Made by a program: the position numbers and the translations under genes. Below are positions 7,639 through 15,856 of a stretch of DNA of 40,883 bases, one piece after another. The stretch's first letter is position 1. Every line of letters begins with the position of its first letter. The DNA is from an uncultured Clostridia bacterium (GTDB lineage Bacteria; Bacillota; Clostridia; Oscillospirales; Acutalibacteraceae), in assembly GCA_945874765.1 (NCBI GenBank), contig CAMCHQ010000017.1, positions 1 to 40,883 on the forward strand, given 5' to 3'. The notes below the pieces were generated by a model. The model did no database searches. It had not been told where the DNA came from and saw nothing but the letters and a program-made list of their open reading frames with translations.

Positions 7639-8739
7639 ATGTTGAAAGAGGGAGAAATCAGGATTCCGTCAGGCTGTGCCATTGCCGCTATTATTGACAG
7701 AAAAGGCAATCGTATTAACGGCTCGGAAATCATTAAATCTATCGCTCTTATGCATGACAGGTCCAACGGTCTCGGCGGCGGCTTTGCGGCTTACGGCATT
7801 TATCCCGAGCACAAGGACGAATATGCAATTCACGTTTTCTATGATTCAAACGACGCAAGAAAGCAGTGTGAGGATTTTCTTTTCAGACATTTTAATATAG
7901 ACGTTGCGGAGAGAATACCTACCCGTCAGGTTGAAAGCATTGAAAAAGGACCTGATATTTGGAGATATTTCGGTAAGGCTAACCGTGTTCGTATGAAAGA
8001 CGCACGTCTTGATGAGCTTGAATATGTTGCTCAGTGCGTAACTAAAGTCAATAACGCTATTGACGGCGCATATATCTTTTCAAGCGGTAAAAATATGGGC
8101 TGTTTTAAAGCAGTCGGATATCCTGAGGACGTCGGCGAATTTTATATGCTTGACCAATATGAGGCGTATATTTGGACGGCACACGGCAGATTTCCTACCA
8201 ACACACCGGGCTGGTGGGGCGGTGCTCACCCGTTCAATATTCTTGACTGGTCAATCGTTCATAACGGAGAAATTTCTTCATATGACACTAACCGCAGATA
8301 TATCGAGCAGTTTGGATATATTTGTACTATGCAGACGGATACAGAAGTTATTACTTATCTTTTTGACCACCTTTTGCGCCACCATAATCTTCCTATCGAG
8401 GTTGCCGCAGATGTTCTTACCGCACCTGAATGGGAAGAGATAGACAAAATGGACGATGAGAGAAGAGAGTATTTTACAAATCTTCGTTCTATTTATAACA
8501 GCGCTCTTGTAAACGGTCCGTTTTCCGTTATTCTCGGCTCTAATAAAGGGCTTCTTGCTATTAACGACAGACTTAAACTTCGTTCGCTTACTGCCGCAAC
8601 TAAGGGCAATAGGGCGTATTTTGCTTCCGAGGAATCGGCTATCAGAATTATTTGCCCCGACCCTGAAAAAGTATGGTCTGTTTCAGGTGCCGAACCTGTA
8701 TTTATTCCGCTTGAAATTGATGAGGAGGTTGAGGACTGA
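7639..8739 (+). CDS. Split glutamate synthase, class II glutaminase (amidotransferase) subunit
   Basis: Equivalent to the N-terminal domain of the large glutamate synthase subunit: it releases ammonia from glutamine for transfer to 2-oxoglutarate. At 366 residues it is a stand-alone class II amidotransferase. The nucleophile is Cys13 in SGCAIAA, so a 12-residue leader must be removed to expose an N-terminal Cys, as in other members. Further signatures are AHGRFPTNTPGWWGGAHPF and VHNGEISSYDTN (~200-230) and QTDTEVITYLF. It is the first gene of a tight five-gene operon: its TGA overlaps the next ATG by one base (TGATG). Ammonia would have to pass to the FMN subunit encoded next. Confidence 0.92.
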   Translation: MLKEGEIRIPSGCAIAAIIDRKGNRINGSEIIKSIALMHDRSNGLGGGFAAYGIYPEHKDEYAIHVFYDSNDARKQCEDFLFRHFNIDVAERIPTRQVESIEKGPDIWRYFGKANRVRMKDARLDELEYVAQCVTKVNNAIDGAYIFSSGKNMGCFKAVGYPEDVGEFYMLDQYEAYIWTAHGRFPTNTPGWWGGAHPFNILDWSIVHNGEISSYDTNRRYIEQFGYICTMQTDTEVITYLFDHLLRHHNLPIEVAADVLTAPEWEEIDKMDDERREYFTNLRSIYNSALVNGPFSVILGSNKGLLAINDRLKLRSLTAATKGNRAYFASEESAIRIICPDPEKVWSVSGAEPVFIPLEIDEEVED

Positions 8740-10241
8740 TGATAAATTATATTCCACGCAGATTTACCGTTATTCGTGATAAAGAACTTTGCATTAACTG
8801 TGGCTGTTGCGTTCGTCAGTGCTCAAACGAATGTCACTTTTTCGACGAGGACGGCAAGACCGTATTGGTTAATTCAAAAAATTGCGTTGCCTGCCACAGA
8901 TGTGTTGACCTTTGCCCGACAGGTGCGCTTCGTATAGAAAAATATGTTTGCGACTACCGTGATAATGCAAACTGGACGCCTACCTATCAGCAGGAAATTT
9001 GCCGTCAGGCAGATACAGGTTCTGTTCTTCTTTCCGCAATGGGCAATCCGAAGCCTTATCCTATTTATTGGGATAAAATTTTACTTAACGCTTCTCAGGT
9101 AACTAACCCGTCAATTGACCCGCTTCGTGAACCTATGGAAATTCGTACCATTTTAGGCCGCAAGCCCGATAAATTGGAGGTTGAAAGAAAAGGTAAGTCA
9201 ATTACCAAAATGCCTCCTCAGGTTATGCTTGAAACACCTATTATGTTCTCGGCAATGAGCTTCGGTTCTATTTCCCTTAATGCTCAAAAGTCACTTGCAA
9301 TGGCTGCCGTTGAACTCGGTACACTCTTTAATACAGGTGAAGGCGGACTTCATCCCGATTTGCGTTCGTTCGGCGATTATGCAGTTGTTCAGGTCGCTTC
9401 GGGACGTTTCGGTGTTCATAAAGATTATCTTAATAATTCTAAATTTATTGAAATTAAAATCGGTCAGGGTGCAAAACCGGGTATCGGCGGTCACCTTCCG
9501 GGTGAAAAGGTTAATGTTGAAGTATCAAACGCACGTATGATTCCTGAGGGTTCGGACGCTATTTCTCCTGCTCCTCACCACGATATTTATTCTATCGAGG
9601 ACTTGCGTCAGCTTATATGGTCGCTTAAGCAGGCTACTCATAATAAAAAGCCCGTTTCGGTTAAAATTGCCGCTGTTCATAACGTTGCCGCTATCGCTTC
9701 CGGTGTTGCAAGAGCAGGCGCAGATATCGTTGTAATCGACGGTTTCAGAGGCGGTACGGGTGCCGCACCTACAAGAATAAGAGATAACGTAGGTATTCCT
9801 ATTGAACTTGCACTTGCCGCAGCCGACCAAAGACTTCGTGATGAGGGTATTCGTTCAACCGTATCTCTTGTTGCCGCAGGTTCTTTCCGCTGTTCGTCGG
9901 ATATTGTTAAGGCTATTGCTCTCGGTGCGGACGCTTGTTATGTTGCTTCCGCTCCCCTTATCGCAATGGGCTGCCATATGTGCCAAACATGTAATACGGG
10001 TAAGTGTAATTGGGGTATTGCTACTCAGCGCCCCGACCTTACACGTCGCCTTAATCCTGAAATCGCACACAAACGAGTAATCAATTTAATAAACGCTTGG
10101 AATCACGAAATTAAAGAAATTATGGGCGGTATGGGTATCAACTCTATCGACTCTCTTCGTGGTAACAGACTTATGCTTCGTGGTATCGGTTTAAGCGATA
10201 AAGAACTTGAAATACTCGGCATTAAACACGCAGGCGAATAA
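8739..10241 (+). CDS. Split glutamate synthase, FMN synthase subunit with N-terminal 2x[4Fe-4S] domain
   Basis: The central synthase of the complex: FMN-dependent reductive amination of 2-oxoglutarate to glutamate. Residues ~15-65 carry two 4Fe-4S motifs (CINCGCCVRQC and CVACHRCVDLCP). The Glu_synthase barrel follows, with SAMSFGSISLNAQKSLA, FNTGEGGLHPD, GQGAKPGIGGHLPG, KIAAVHNVAAIASGVARAGAD, DGFRGGTGAAPT and GADACYVASAPLIAMGC. It also has the 3Fe-4S cysteines in MGCHMCQTCNTGKCNWGIATQ (~410-430). At 500 residues it matches the archaeal-type stand-alone synthase with fused ferredoxin domain. It overlaps the preceding gene by one base and is followed 13 nt later by a ferredoxin gene. Confidence 0.95.
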   Translation: MINYIPRRFTVIRDKELCINCGCCVRQCSNECHFFDEDGKTVLVNSKNCVACHRCVDLCPTGALRIEKYVCDYRDNANWTPTYQQEICRQADTGSVLLSAMGNPKPYPIYWDKILLNASQVTNPSIDPLREPMEIRTILGRKPDKLEVERKGKSITKMPPQVMLETPIMFSAMSFGSISLNAQKSLAMAAVELGTLFNTGEGGLHPDLRSFGDYAVVQVASGRFGVHKDYLNNSKFIEIKIGQGAKPGIGGHLPGEKVNVEVSNARMIPEGSDAISPAPHHDIYSIEDLRQLIWSLKQATHNKKPVSVKIAAVHNVAAIASGVARAGADIVVIDGFRGGTGAAPTRIRDNVGIPIELALAAADQRLRDEGIRSTVSLVAAGSFRCSSDIVKAIALGADACYVASAPLIAMGCHMCQTCNTGKCNWGIATQRPDLTRRLNPEIAHKRVINLINAWNHEIKEIMGGMGINSIDSLRGNRLMLRGIGLSDKELEILGIKHAGE

Positions 10242-10254
10242 GGAGGGCACAGAT

Positions 10255-10692
10255 ATGAAAAAAGTATTCGCAAGAGAAGAGCTTTGTATAAACTGCCGTC
10301 TTTGCGAGGTTTATTGCAAAACCGCTCATTCAAAATCCAAAGACGTAGTTAAAGCGTATAAATCGGAAAAGCCCGAGCCTGTAAGCAGAATATCTGTTTT
10401 CGGCGATAAGGTCGCTTCCGTTGCAGTCAATTGCCGCCATTGTGATGACCCTGCCTGCGTTAAGGCTTGTATCACAGGTGCAATGACTAAGGATAAAAAA
10501 ACAGGTATTGTATCTGTTAATGAGGATAAATGTATAGGCTGTATGACTTGCCTTGCAGTATGTCCTATCGGTTGTATCAAGCAGGGTAATATCGCATATA
10601 AGTGTGACCTTTGTCAGGGTGAAGAACCGGCTTGTGTTAAAAATTGCCCTAATAATGCTTTGCTCTGGCTTGAGGTAGGAGGTGCTAAATAA
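10255..10692 (+). CDS. Polyferredoxin-type [4Fe-4S] electron carrier of the glutamate synthase operon
   Basis: A 145-residue protein with many Cys-x-x-Cys motifs: CINCRLCEVYC (~12-22), CRHCDDPACVKAC (~59-71), CIGCMTCLAVCP (~93-104) and CDLCQGEEPACVKNCP (~117-132). This is the four-cluster layout of HycB/DmsB-like electron-transfer subunits. The start at 10255 is set by AGGAGG at 10241-10246; a longer in-frame start at 10207 would run into the previous gene. It probably carries electrons between the FAD subunit encoded next and the synthase. Its last base overlaps the next ATG (TAATG). Confidence 0.9.
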   Translation: MKKVFAREELCINCRLCEVYCKTAHSKSKDVVKAYKSEKPEPVSRISVFGDKVASVAVNCRHCDDPACVKACITGAMTKDKKTGIVSVNEDKCIGCMTCLAVCPIGCIKQGNIAYKCDLCQGEEPACVKNCPNNALLWLEVGGAK

Positions 10693-11954
10693 TGAATTAT
10701 GTTATTGTAGGCGCTTGTGCCGCAGGTCTTGCCGCTGCCGAAGCTATAAGAAAAGCCGACGCTAAGGGCAATATCACAATGTTTACCGAGGAAGCGTATT
10801 TTCCTTATTCCCGTCCGTCTATCAGCTATTTTCTTAAAGGTAAGGTTAAGGAAAGCAATATGGCTCTTCGTAAGCCGTCATTTTATAAGACAAATAATAT
10901 CAATGTTGTTACCAATGCTAAAGTAACCGCAATTGACAGAAAAAATAAAACGGTTAAGGTCGGCAGAAAATCGTATCCTTATGATAAACTTTGCCTTGCA
11001 ACCGGTTCAAAGCCGTTTGTACCTCCTATGGAAAACGTTGAGGGTAAGGATAACGCCGTAACTTTTCTTGATTTGGCGTCTGCCAAGGAACTCAAAAGCC
11101 TTGCAAATGAAAATACAAAAGCTGTTGTAATCGGCGCAGGTCTTATCGGTATGAAAGCCGCTGAGGGACTTGTTAAAATTTGCAAAAGCGTAGAAGTTGT
11201 CGAACTTGCACCGAGAGTTTTACCGTCAATTCTTGATAAAACCTCTGCCCGTCAGGTAAAAAAGCATTTGGAAAATAACGGCATTAAATTTCATCTTGAA
11301 AATACCGTTGTTAAGGCTCAGTCAAAGGGTAAGCATATCACAGGTGTAACTCTTAAAGACGGCAAAACTTTGAAGTGCGATTTGCTCGTTCTTGCAGTAG
11401 GTGTAAGACCGCAAACAGACCTTGCCGAAAGTGCGGGACTTGAAGTAAACAGGGGTATTATTACCGATATTCACACTATGCAGACAAGCGATAGGGATAT
11501 CTATGCGGCAGGCGACTGTACCGTATCTGTCGATATGCTCGACGGCTCTAAGAAAATTATTGCTCTTTGGCCAAACGCTGTGCAGCAGGGCAGGGTTGCT
11601 GGCTGTCAAATGGCAAGTGAAAGCGAAATTGTAGACGGTACTTATTCTGTTAATGCTATCGACTTTTTCGGCTTGCGTATTTGCACTTGCGGTCTTATTA
11701 ATGCTCAGGGTGAACAGTATTTTGATAAAATCAAATCCGACGGCGATGTATATAAAAGACTTGTGTTTGAGGGCAACAAACTTGTAGGCTTTGTTCTTAT
11801 CAATTCAAGCGAAAACGCAGGTATTTATACAAATCTTATTTCAAACAAAGTTGACCTTTCCTCTTTGGAGGGGGATATTATGGATACTCCGTCCATATTC
11901 TTGTTTGATAAAGATACAAGAATTAAAAAGCTGAGAGGGGGCATTTTATTATGA
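10692..11954 (+). CDS. FAD/NAD(P)-dependent oxidoreductase of the glutamate synthase operon
   Basis: A 420-residue pyridine-nucleotide disulfide reductase-fold flavoprotein. The N-terminal FAD motif reads VIVGACAAGLAAAEA, with Cys where many relatives have Gly or Ser. The rest of the fold is clear: ATGSKPFVPP (~99), the NAD(P)H motif VVIGAGLIGMKAAE (~145), and DRDIYAAGDC before the C-terminal dimer region. It resembles NADH oxidase/rubredoxin reductase-like proteins rather than the usual GltD small subunit. In this operon it most likely replaces GltD as the electron entry point, feeding the ferredoxin and synthase subunits. NADH versus NADPH cannot be told here. It overlaps the next gene by 4 nt (ATGA). 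Confidence 0.9.
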   Translation: MNYVIVGACAAGLAAAEAIRKADAKGNITMFTEEAYFPYSRPSISYFLKGKVKESNMALRKPSFYKTNNINVVTNAKVTAIDRKNKTVKVGRKSYPYDKLCLATGSKPFVPPMENVEGKDNAVTFLDLASAKELKSLANENTKAVVIGAGLIGMKAAEGLVKICKSVEVVELAPRVLPSILDKTSARQVKKHLENNGIKFHLENTVVKAQSKGKHITGVTLKDGKTLKCDLLVLAVGVRPQTDLAESAGLEVNRGIITDIHTMQTSDRDIYAAGDCTVSVDMLDGSKKIIALWPNAVQQGRVAGCQMASESEIVDGTYSVNAIDFFGLRICTCGLINAQGEQYFDKIKSDGDVYKRLVFEGNKLVGFVLINSSENAGIYTNLISNKVDLSSLEGDIMDTPSIFLFDKDTRIKKLRGGILL

Positions 11955-12685
11955 TTATCGAAGCAGGACTTACCCGATACGAAACAGTAAACAGTGAAAT
12001 CGAAAAGCAGCTTGAAAAGCAAAATAAGGTTACTGTTAAAGATGTCAACGGTCAGCGCTATATCGGCTGTGCTCTTGATGAGGGTAAAACCGTTGAAGTT
12101 TACGGCACTCCCGGTAATGATATGGCTTGCTATTTAAACGGCGGCAGGGTAGTCGTTTTCGGCAATTGTCAGGACGCTGTCGGCAACACGATGGGCGGCG
12201 GTGAAATTGTTGTTCACGGTCACTCGGGTGACGCTTTGGGCTATGGTATGCGTGACGGTCAAATTTATATTCGTGATAATGTCGCTTGCCGTGGCGGTAT
12301 TCATATGAAAGAATTTAGGCAGATGCGTCCCGTTCTCGTTATCGGCAAAAATGCAGGCTCATTCCTCGGCGAATATATGGCAGGGGGCACAATCGTTCTT
12401 TTGGGACTTGGTATGAAAAGGGGAGAAAAGCTTTTCGGCACTCATTGCGCTTCCGGTATGCACGGCGGTAAAATCTTTGTCCGTGGCACATTCCCTAAGG
12501 AGAATATTTCCCAAAACATTAAAGTTCAGTCGCTTGACGATAACGATAAAAAAGAACTTGACGAATATATTAAAAAGTATTGTAAGTATTTTGATGCGGA
12601 TTATAAGGAGATTATGTCAAAACCGTTTAAAAAACTTGTTCCGGCTACTTCACGTCCGTATGCAAATCTCTACACACCTAATTAA
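11951..12685 (+). CDS. Split glutamate synthase, GXGXG (alpha-subunit C-terminal) domain protein
   Basis: A 244-residue stand-alone version of the C-terminal right-handed beta-helix of the large glutamate synthase subunit. The repeats are plain: YGTPGNDMACYLNGGRVVVFG, GNTMGGGEIVVHGHSGDALGYGM, RDGQIYIRDN, GSFLGEYMAGGTIVLLG and GMHGGKIFVRG. In the fused enzyme this domain is structural and supports the ammonia tunnel. Its ATG overlaps the preceding TGA by 4 nt, and a strong terminator follows 5 nt after its stop, so it closes the operon. The C-terminal ~45 residues are a charged helical tail ending near NLYTPN. Confidence 0.93.
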   Translation: MIIEAGLTRYETVNSEIEKQLEKQNKVTVKDVNGQRYIGCALDEGKTVEVYGTPGNDMACYLNGGRVVVFGNCQDAVGNTMGGGEIVVHGHSGDALGYGMRDGQIYIRDNVACRGGIHMKEFRQMRPVLVIGKNAGSFLGEYMAGGTIVLLGLGMKRGEKLFGTHCASGMHGGKIFVRGTFPKENISQNIKVQSLDDNDKKELDEYIKKYCKYFDADYKEIMSKPFKKLVPATSRPYANLYTPN

Positions 12686-12690
12686 TTATG

Positions 12691-12720
12691 AAAAGTCACG
12701 CCTTTTGACGTGACTTTTTT
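12691..12720 (+). terminator. Terminator of the glutamate synthase operon
   Basis: AAAAGTCACG (12691-12700) pairs perfectly with CGTGACTTTT (12709-12718), then more T's. Confidence 0.93.
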
Positions 12721-12730
12721 ATTTATATTA

Positions 12731-12759
12731 TTGCAAGTAGTTTTTTATTGTGATATAAT
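12731..12759 (+). promoter_or_regulatory. Sigma-A promoter of purF
   Basis: TTGCAA (12731-12736), 17 nt, then TATAAT (12754-12759) with an extended -10 TG at 12751-12752. No PurR or purine riboswitch pattern is evident in the 43-nt leader. Confidence 0.8.
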
Positions 12760-12802
12760 ACGCAAAACAGATAAAAATTTTATACTTTTGGGAGTAGGGT
12801 TA

Positions 12803-14254
12803 ATGTTTAACAGTCTTCACGAGGAATGCGGTGTATTCGGCATTTTTGAAAACAAAACAACTTATGTGGCTCATTCGGCTTATCTTGCACTTTATGCACT
12901 TCAGCACAGAGGTCAGGAAAGCTGCGGTATTGCTGTCAATGATGACGGTGTATTCAGGCATCACAGAGGTGACGGTCTTGTTCCCGACGTGTTCACAAGC
13001 GAAAAACTTGATGCACTCGGAACAGGCAATATGGCTATCGGTCACGTAAGATATTCAACTACAGGCGGCAAGAATGTCAATAATATTCAGCCTCTTGTTA
13101 TCCGTCATATTAAAGGTAATCTTGCAGTTGCACATAACGGTAATCTTGTTAATGCACCTGATTTGAGAAAAACTTTTGAGCTTAAAGGCGGTATTTTCCA
13201 CGGCACATCGGATACAGAGTCTATCGCTTATTCTATCGTTTCTGCCCGTCTTACAAGCAAGAGCACCGAAGAGGCTATTGAAAAGGTAATGCCTACTCTT
13301 AAAGGCGCTTATTCTTGTGTTGTTATGACCGCTACAAAGCTTATTGCATTTCGTGACCCTAACGGTTTTCGTCCTCTTTGCCTCGGTAAGACTGAGGGAG
13401 GCGCTTGGATTGTTTCATCGGAAAGCTGTGCGCTTGATACATTGGGCGCCGAGTTTGTCCGTGATATCAGACCGGGTGAGATTGTTGTAATCAGTACCGA
13501 CGGCGTTAAGTCTATTGATACCCATTGCACCCAAAAAGGTCATATTTGCGTATTTGAATATATTTATTTCGCACGTCCCGATTCTGTTATTGAAGGTTCG
13601 TCAGTTCAGCACGCAAGAATGAGAGCAGGTGAGTTCCTTGCCAAGGAACACCCAGTTGATGCGGATATCGTTATCGGTGTTCCGGATTCAGGTCTTGACG
13701 CTGCTTTGGGATATGCAAATGCAAGCGGTATCCCTTACGGTATCGGATTTATTAAAAACAGATATATCGGCAGAAGCTTTATTCAGCCTACTCAGGGTCA
13801 GCGCCGTGACGCAGTAAGAATTAAGCTTAATGTTGTTAAGGAAAATATCAAGGGCAAGCGAGTTATTATGATTGATGACTCAATTGTTCGTGGCACAACG
13901 TGTGCAAGAATTGTCGGCCTTTTGCGTGAGGCAGGCGCTAAAGAGGTACATATGAGAATATCGTCGCCTCCGTTTAAATATCCTTGCTTCTTCGGTACAG
14001 ACGTTGACAGTCAGGAAAATCTTATTGCCTGCAAGTTTGACACTGTTGAGGAAATCGCTAAGGAAATCGGCGTTGATTCTTTGGGTTATCTTTCCGTTGA
14101 GGCTACACATAAACTTGCGGAAAATACGGACTTCGATTATTGCGACGGCTGCTTTACCGGCAAATATCCTATTGAAGTTCCTAAGGAACAGCCAAAGGAT
14201 AAATTTGAAGAAAAGCTGAATAAATTTTCAGCATATTATCAGGTTCTTGACTAA
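12803..14254 (+). CDS. purF: Amidophosphoribosyltransferase
   Basis: Catalyses the first step of purine synthesis, transferring glutamine-derived ammonia to PRPP. The start at 12803 is chosen because GGGAGTAGGG sits just upstream and it gives a short propeptide before the nucleophile Cys9 (HEECGVFG); an upstream in-frame start would lie in the previous terminator. Glutaminase motifs: ALQHRGQESCGIAV, GHVRYSTTGG, VAHNGNLVN and GTSDTESI. PRPP-site motif: VIMIDDSIVRGTT (~355). Cysteines in HICVFEY, YPCFFGTD and DYCDGCFTGKYP match the Bacillus type that carries a 4Fe-4S cluster. It lacks pur neighbours here and is followed 17 nt later by mscS, probably co-transcribed. It fits the nitrogen theme as a glutamine consumer. 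Confidence 0.96.
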   Translation: MFNSLHEECGVFGIFENKTTYVAHSAYLALYALQHRGQESCGIAVNDDGVFRHHRGDGLVPDVFTSEKLDALGTGNMAIGHVRYSTTGGKNVNNIQPLVIRHIKGNLAVAHNGNLVNAPDLRKTFELKGGIFHGTSDTESIAYSIVSARLTSKSTEEAIEKVMPTLKGAYSCVVMTATKLIAFRDPNGFRPLCLGKTEGGAWIVSSESCALDTLGAEFVRDIRPGEIVVISTDGVKSIDTHCTQKGHICVFEYIYFARPDSVIEGSSVQHARMRAGEFLAKEHPVDADIVIGVPDSGLDAALGYANASGIPYGIGFIKNRYIGRSFIQPTQGQRRDAVRIKLNVVKENIKGKRVIMIDDSIVRGTTCARIVGLLREAGAKEVHMRISSPPFKYPCFFGTDVDSQENLIACKFDTVEEIAKEIGVDSLGYLSVEATHKLAENTDFDYCDGCFTGKYPIEVPKEQPKDKFEEKLNKFSAYYQVLD

Positions 14255-14271
14255 TCTTAGAGAGGTTAATT

Positions 14272-15384
14272 ATGAGTGACAGTGTAAATAAAATTCTGTC
14301 AAAGCTTGTAACGTCTATTGAAGGTGTCAAAGACGAGAGGGAAATGCTGCTGAGACTTGTTATAGGCTTGGCAGTATTTTTGTTACTTGCTGTGTTCAGA
14401 AAGCAAATTTCAAAAGCTGTGGTTTGGCTTTGCACAAAAACTTTGGCGAGAAAAAGTGAGCTTGCGCAAAGGGCACTTATTGACGCTCTTTCAACTCCGC
14501 TTTCATTCTTTATTTTAGTGTTCGGCATTTATATCGGTACGGAAATTATCGCTCCGAGCGGCGAAATCCGTAACCCTGTTTTGCTTATCTTTAAACTTGG
14601 AATTATCTTTTCAATCGCTTGGTTTTTGATTAATTTTATTAACAGCGATTTTTCATTTGTTTTAAAAGATGACGATTCCAAAACAAAAAAGACGGCAGTT
14701 AATTTTATTTCAAATTTAATTAAGATTTTTGTTATCATTGTTTCGGCACTTCTTATGCTTGAGCAGTTCGGTATCAGCGCAACAAGAGTGTTTGCCGCTT
14801 TGGGTATCGGCGGTGTTGCCGTGGCATTTGCCTGTAAAGACGCAGTCGAAAATTTACTTTCGGGCTTTATTATCATTTATGACAAACCGTTTGAAGTTGA
14901 CGATTTTATCAAGATTGATAACGAAGTGGGTCAGGTTGAGGAAATTAAAATCCGCACCACAAGGCTTAGAATGACGGACGGCAGTCAAAAGATTTATCCC
15001 AATACCACCGTTGCAAACAGCGCAATTATTAACCTTTCACGTATGTCGCACCGCCTTGTAAACGAAACTTTGGGTATTGAATATAAACACACGGCAAAGG
15101 AAATTAACTCTTTTTGCGATAAAATAAGAGAACTTATCAATTCTTATGAAGCGGTTGATAAATCGGATATCCGTGTTAATTTCACCGATTATTCCGATTC
15201 CGCCCTTAATATAGAAGTGTTCTTTTATGCCGATATTTCATCACTTACGGAATTTCTTGCTTTTAAAACAAAATTTAATTGCGATGTTAAATCTCTTGCG
15301 GAAAGTATGAATATCGATTTTGCATTCGTTTCCCGCTCACTTTATTTTGCAAATGAGCTTGAAATTAAAAATAATATAAAATAA
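14272..15384 (+). CDS. Small-conductance mechanosensitive channel, MscS family
   Basis: A 370-residue membrane channel that opens on hypo-osmotic stress. Hydrophobic segments lie near residues 25-42, 73-93, 104-122 and 146-166. The pore-lining helix and start of the beta domain follow: FAALGIGGVAVAFACKDAVENLLSGFIIIYDKPFEVDDFI (~170-208). The Gly/Ala-rich pattern of TM3 is kept, and YPNTTVANSAIINLSRM marks the beta domain. The extra N-terminal segments make it longer than E. coli MscS (286 residues). The ribosome site AGAGAGG precedes the ATG. It lies 17 nt after purF with no terminator between, so it is probably expressed with it. Channel gating properties cannot be judged. Confidence 0.92.
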   Translation: MSDSVNKILSKLVTSIEGVKDEREMLLRLVIGLAVFLLLAVFRKQISKAVVWLCTKTLARKSELAQRALIDALSTPLSFFILVFGIYIGTEIIAPSGEIRNPVLLIFKLGIIFSIAWFLINFINSDFSFVLKDDDSKTKKTAVNFISNLIKIFVIIVSALLMLEQFGISATRVFAALGIGGVAVAFACKDAVENLLSGFIIIYDKPFEVDDFIKIDNEVGQVEEIKIRTTRLRMTDGSQKIYPNTTVANSAIINLSRMSHRLVNETLGIEYKHTAKEINSFCDKIRELINSYEAVDKSDIRVNFTDYSDSALNIEVFFYADISSLTEFLAFKTKFNCDVKSLAESMNIDFAFVSRSLYFANELEIKNNIK

Positions 15385-15387
15385 ACA

Positions 15388-15416
15388 TTGATTTTTTTGC
15401 TTTGATAAGTTATAAT
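15388..15416 (+). promoter_or_regulatory. Promoter of tRNA-Ser
   Basis: TTGATT (15388-15393), 17 nt, TATAAT (15411-15416); the tRNA begins 18 nt further on. Confidence 0.8.
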
Positions 15417-15433
15417 ATCAAAGCATTAAATAT

Positions 15434-15526
15434 GCAGATGTGTCCGAGCTGGCCGAAGGAGCACGATTGGAAATCGTGTAAGTCTTTAACGAGGCTTCTG
15501 GGGTTCGAATCCCCACATCTGCGCCA
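15434..15526 (+). tRNA. tRNA-Ser (anticodon GGA)
   Basis: The acceptor stem GCAGATG (15434-15440) pairs with CATCTGC. The anticodon arm is ACGATT-GGA-AATCGT, so it reads UCC/UCU. A long variable arm follows, then the T-arm TGGGG-TTCGAAT-CCCCA, discriminator G and an encoded CCA (15524-15526). The length of about 93 nt suits a class II tRNA. Confidence 0.97.
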
Positions 15527-15530
15527 AAAA
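15506..15530 (+). repeat. Direct repeat copy 1 (tRNA-Ser 3' end)
   Basis: The last 21 nt of tRNA-Ser plus AAAA form a 25-nt block that recurs exactly at 15669-15693. This is the typical location of an attachment core for tRNA-targeting integrases. Confidence 0.85.
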
Positions 15531-15560
15531 TAAAAAGCCGCTTTTGCGGCTTTTTATTTT
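15527..15560 (+). terminator. tRNA-Ser terminator
   Basis: AAAAGCCGC and GCGGCTTTT pair around a TTTT loop, extended by A/T pairs to about 15 bp and ending in ATTTTT. Confidence 0.93.
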
Positions 15561-15565
15561 TGCTG

Positions 15566-15666
15566 TAAAGAACGGGATTCGAACAGGGCAATCCGAAGGA
15601 TAGAAACAGTCCGGCGGACTGTTTTGGTGCCCGCGGGCGTGCCGAAGAAAGCTTTAGCTTTCGATG
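15566..15666. repeat. Hairpin-mosaic element between duplicated tRNA ends
   Basis: Four small perfect or near-perfect hairpins stand in a row: ATCC-GAA-GGAT, AAACAGTCC-GGC-GGACTGTTT, the GCCCGCGGGC palindrome, and GAAAGC-TTTA-GCTTTC. The stretch starts with a reversed copy of the T-loop (GGGATTCGAAC) and ends at the second tRNA 3' end. There is no gene. The AAACAGT/ACTGTTT stem recurs in the second mosaic at 25346-25368. Confidence 0.7.
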
Positions 15667-15668
15667 GG

Positions 15669-15693
15669 CGAATCCCCACATCTGCGCCAAAAA
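15669..15693 (+). repeat. Direct repeat copy 2 (orphan tRNA-Ser 3' end)
   Basis: An exact 25-nt copy of 15506-15530, without the rest of a tRNA. The spacing of 163 bp suggests that a small element or remnant entered at the tRNA 3' end and left both junctions. Confidence 0.85.
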
Positions 15694-15745
15694 AGCCTTG
15701 AAATCCTTTTATTTAAGGGGTTTCAAGGCTTCTTCTATATTTTGC
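15693..15745 (+). terminator. Second tRNA-type terminator
   Basis: AAGCCTTGAAA (15693-15703) pairs with TTTCAAGGCTT (15721-15731), followed by a T-rich tail. It stands after the orphan tRNA end just as the first terminator stands after the real one, so it may be the original tRNA terminator. From here to 15856 nothing else is recognisable. Confidence 0.8.
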
Positions 15746-15856
15746 TGTGAAATTAATACGCATTAGATATTGTGAATTATACCGACAAAAAGTTGCAAAA
15801 TATGGCATAATTTTGCAATAAAGTGTGATACTTTTATTTTGCGAGATATTCGTTGA

